Under the pieces are notes generated by a model. The model saw only the letters and a list, made by a program, of their open reading frames with translations, was not told the DNA's origin and ran no database searches. A program made the position numbers and the translations under genes. From Thermoplasmatota archaeon (lineage in GTDB: Archaea > Thermoplasmatota > Thermoplasmata > Thermoplasmatales > Thermoplasmataceae), in contig JAMDBW010000030.1 of NCBI GenBank assembly GCA_023487765.1, positions 361 to 33,224 on the forward strand: a DNA stretch of 32,864 nucleotides, read 5' to 3'. Positions 31,927 to 32,864 of this stretch are shown here, piece by piece; the first letter of the stretch is position 1; each line of letters opens with the position of its first letter.

Positions 31927-31949
31927 ACTGGTGTATACTATACACCAGT
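31927..31949. promoter_or_regulatory. Perfect 23-base palindrome, likely operator
   Basis: ACTGGTGTATA, central C, TATACACCAGT: 11-bp arms that are perfect reverse complements. On the minus strand it lies between a TATA box (TATAAATA, about 31955-31948) and ATG 31925, so it covers the expected transcription start. The half site GGTGTATA occurs a third time at the TATA side (TGGTGTATAAATA). A dimeric repressor bound here would block initiation. Confidence 0.7.
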
Positions 31950-31955
31950 ATTTAT
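31948..31955 (-). promoter_or_regulatory. TATA box of the small transposon-associated gene
   Basis: Minus strand TATAAATA, consensus, about 26 bases from ATG 31925; leaderless expression predicted, under the palindrome. Confidence 0.6.
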
Positions 31956-32093
31956 ACACCATGTTTCCGGATGAATTACACATGCAAAGCCCCTGTATTA
32001 CGACATCAGAGGAGCGCTGGAGAAAACTCAAAGATTAAGGAAATCTAAGACTATTTTGACGCCATATGCGGCAATAGACGGGTATCATTTCCT

Positions 32094-32864
32094 TCAGTTT
32101 CCGGAGATCGATTCCCTTTTCCTTGTTTCACAGGCGGCTTCCATCATCTCTTCCGAGAACGGATCTGTCCTCAGTGTTCCCGAGATCAATGCACTCCTGC
32201 CTCTGTCCACGAGTCTTATGATCATGTTCCTGGACATTCCGTTCCCACGGGATGATTTCCTGTGTCTCCCGAAGACCGATGCAATGTCTTCAGAGCCGAA
32301 TACTGCCTTCCTGTATTCAGGTATGGCAAGATTCTGGAATATCGCCATCCTGTCTCCGTTCAGGGAAAGATACCTTCCGGTGGCGATGTTGCCACACCTC
32401 TTCCTCACGTTCCTCCTGATCCTGCGGAACAACTGTTCCAGTGAGTTGTTGGTCCTCGGTATTGTGCCTTCAGGATTCTGTGCAAAGAGGTGCTTCTCCC
32501 ATTTCTCATATGCGGAGATCATCTGCTTTGCCGCTTCCATCTCATGGACGGGTGCACCGCTCCTGAGAATCTCCCTGAGCTGCCCGATGAATATGCCGCA
32601 GCTCTCATGGACAGGATCGTCTTTTCCCGCATCCGTGGAGAGGTCCCCCTTCTCCGGAAGATGGAATGCCTTCCTGAATCCCTGGAACAGTGCATTTATG
32701 CCTCCGATCCCTGATGCAGTATGACGGATTTCCATGTTATCCGTGATCCCCGCAAGAAGGGATTTTATCCCTGCGATGACGGAAAGCGCGTGCTGATCCC
32801 GGGCTGCATTCTCCAGTTCATTCAGCTCTGACATGGCCTGCACGGACGCATTGTAGAAATTGAA
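32094..32864 (-). CDS. Transposase, C-terminal part (cut by window edge)
   Basis: The minus frame is open to the window edge (FNFYNAS before the first visible start codon GTG 32843), so the N-terminus and the first acidic residues lie outside. Visible: a helical middle region, then EGTIPRTNNSLEQLFRRIRRNVRKRCGN, which holds the final catalytic Glu in the same R-T-(D/N)-N-x-L-E context as E450 of the neighbouring 548-residue transposase. Beyond that Glu the two differ, so they are distantly related members of one DDE group, not copies. GRYLSLNGDRMAIFQNLAIPEYR follows to a stop at 32094. No terminal repeat was recognised at its 3' side. Confidence 0.75.
   Translation of the reverse strand, partial: FNFYNASVQAMSELNELENAARDQHALSVIAGIKSLLAGITDNMEIRHTASGIGGINALFQGFRKAFHLPEKGDLSTDAGKDDPVHESCGIFIGQLREILRSGAPVHEMEAAKQMISAYEKWEKHLFAQNPEGTIPRTNNSLEQLFRRIRRNVRKRCGNIATGRYLSLNGDRMAIFQNLAIPEYRKAVFGSEDIASVFGRHRKSSRGNGMSRNMIIRLVDRGRSALISGTLRTDPFSEEMMEAACETRKRESISGN

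Noticed and set aside
32056-32724. 222-codon plus frame opposite the partial transposase
   Set aside because: The transposase frame carries a recognisable catalytic motif; this frame has none.

Overview
The window is chromosomal DNA of an archaeon of the order Thermoplasmatales. The strongest marker is the proteasome beta subunit at 11346-11981: its 211-residue length, eight-residue propeptide and catalytic residues are those of the Thermoplasma acidophilum enzyme. An aCPSF1 beta-CASP nuclease, FtsZ, a split transketolase, a pilin-like protein and TATA boxes lying 23-30 bases upstream of many start codons (leaderless transcription) agree with this. The genus cannot be fixed by eye.

Layout. 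1-836: 5' part of purB (minus). 881-5666: pilin-like surface protein, acyl-CoA synthetase, an SDR sugar-nucleotide enzyme and a processive-type membrane glycosyltransferase. 5712-9363: ftsZ, then a tight transketolase N / transketolase C / transaldolase operon. 9380-11981: aCPSF1 and psmB (minus). 12378-13732: a secreted protein and a CBS-pair protein. 14013-20813: a second SDR, a HddA-type heptose kinase, a MazG-like protein, a HAD phosphatase, two methyltransferases, a HicBA toxin-antitoxin pair, a decayed reading frame, a small C-terminally anchored membrane protein and GmhA. 21117-24453: HTH regulator divergent from thioredoxin and thioredoxin reductase, followed by an unknown membrane protein. 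24535-28075: radical SAM/SPASM protein, a small unknown protein, a TyrA-like protein and an APC permease. 28346-32864: a mobile-element scrapyard with a damaged group II intron, an IS3-type orfA fragment, an IS with perfect 31-bp terminal inverted repeats, a small transposon-associated gene with a palindromic operator, and the 3' part of another transposase.

How the genes may work together (inference). Transketolase and transaldolase interconvert pentose, hexose and sedoheptulose phosphates. GmhA and the HddA-like kinase would turn sedoheptulose 7-phosphate into an activated heptose phosphate. With two SDR enzymes, a HAD phosphatase and a membrane glycosyltransferase nearby, the window may serve heptose-containing surface glycans in an organism without lipopolysaccharide. 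Thioredoxin and its reductase form a redox operon; the reductase lacks the usual NADPH signatures.

The most unusual structures are the group II intron reverse transcriptase, which stops inside intron domain V at a GCCGTG junction after losing its maturase domain, and the nested insertion elements beside it. I did not find a clearly new defence or metabolic system. The best candidates for undescribed biology are the decayed intron, the palindromic operator at 31927-31949, the TyrA-like protein without a Gly-rich loop and the unknown membrane proteins.
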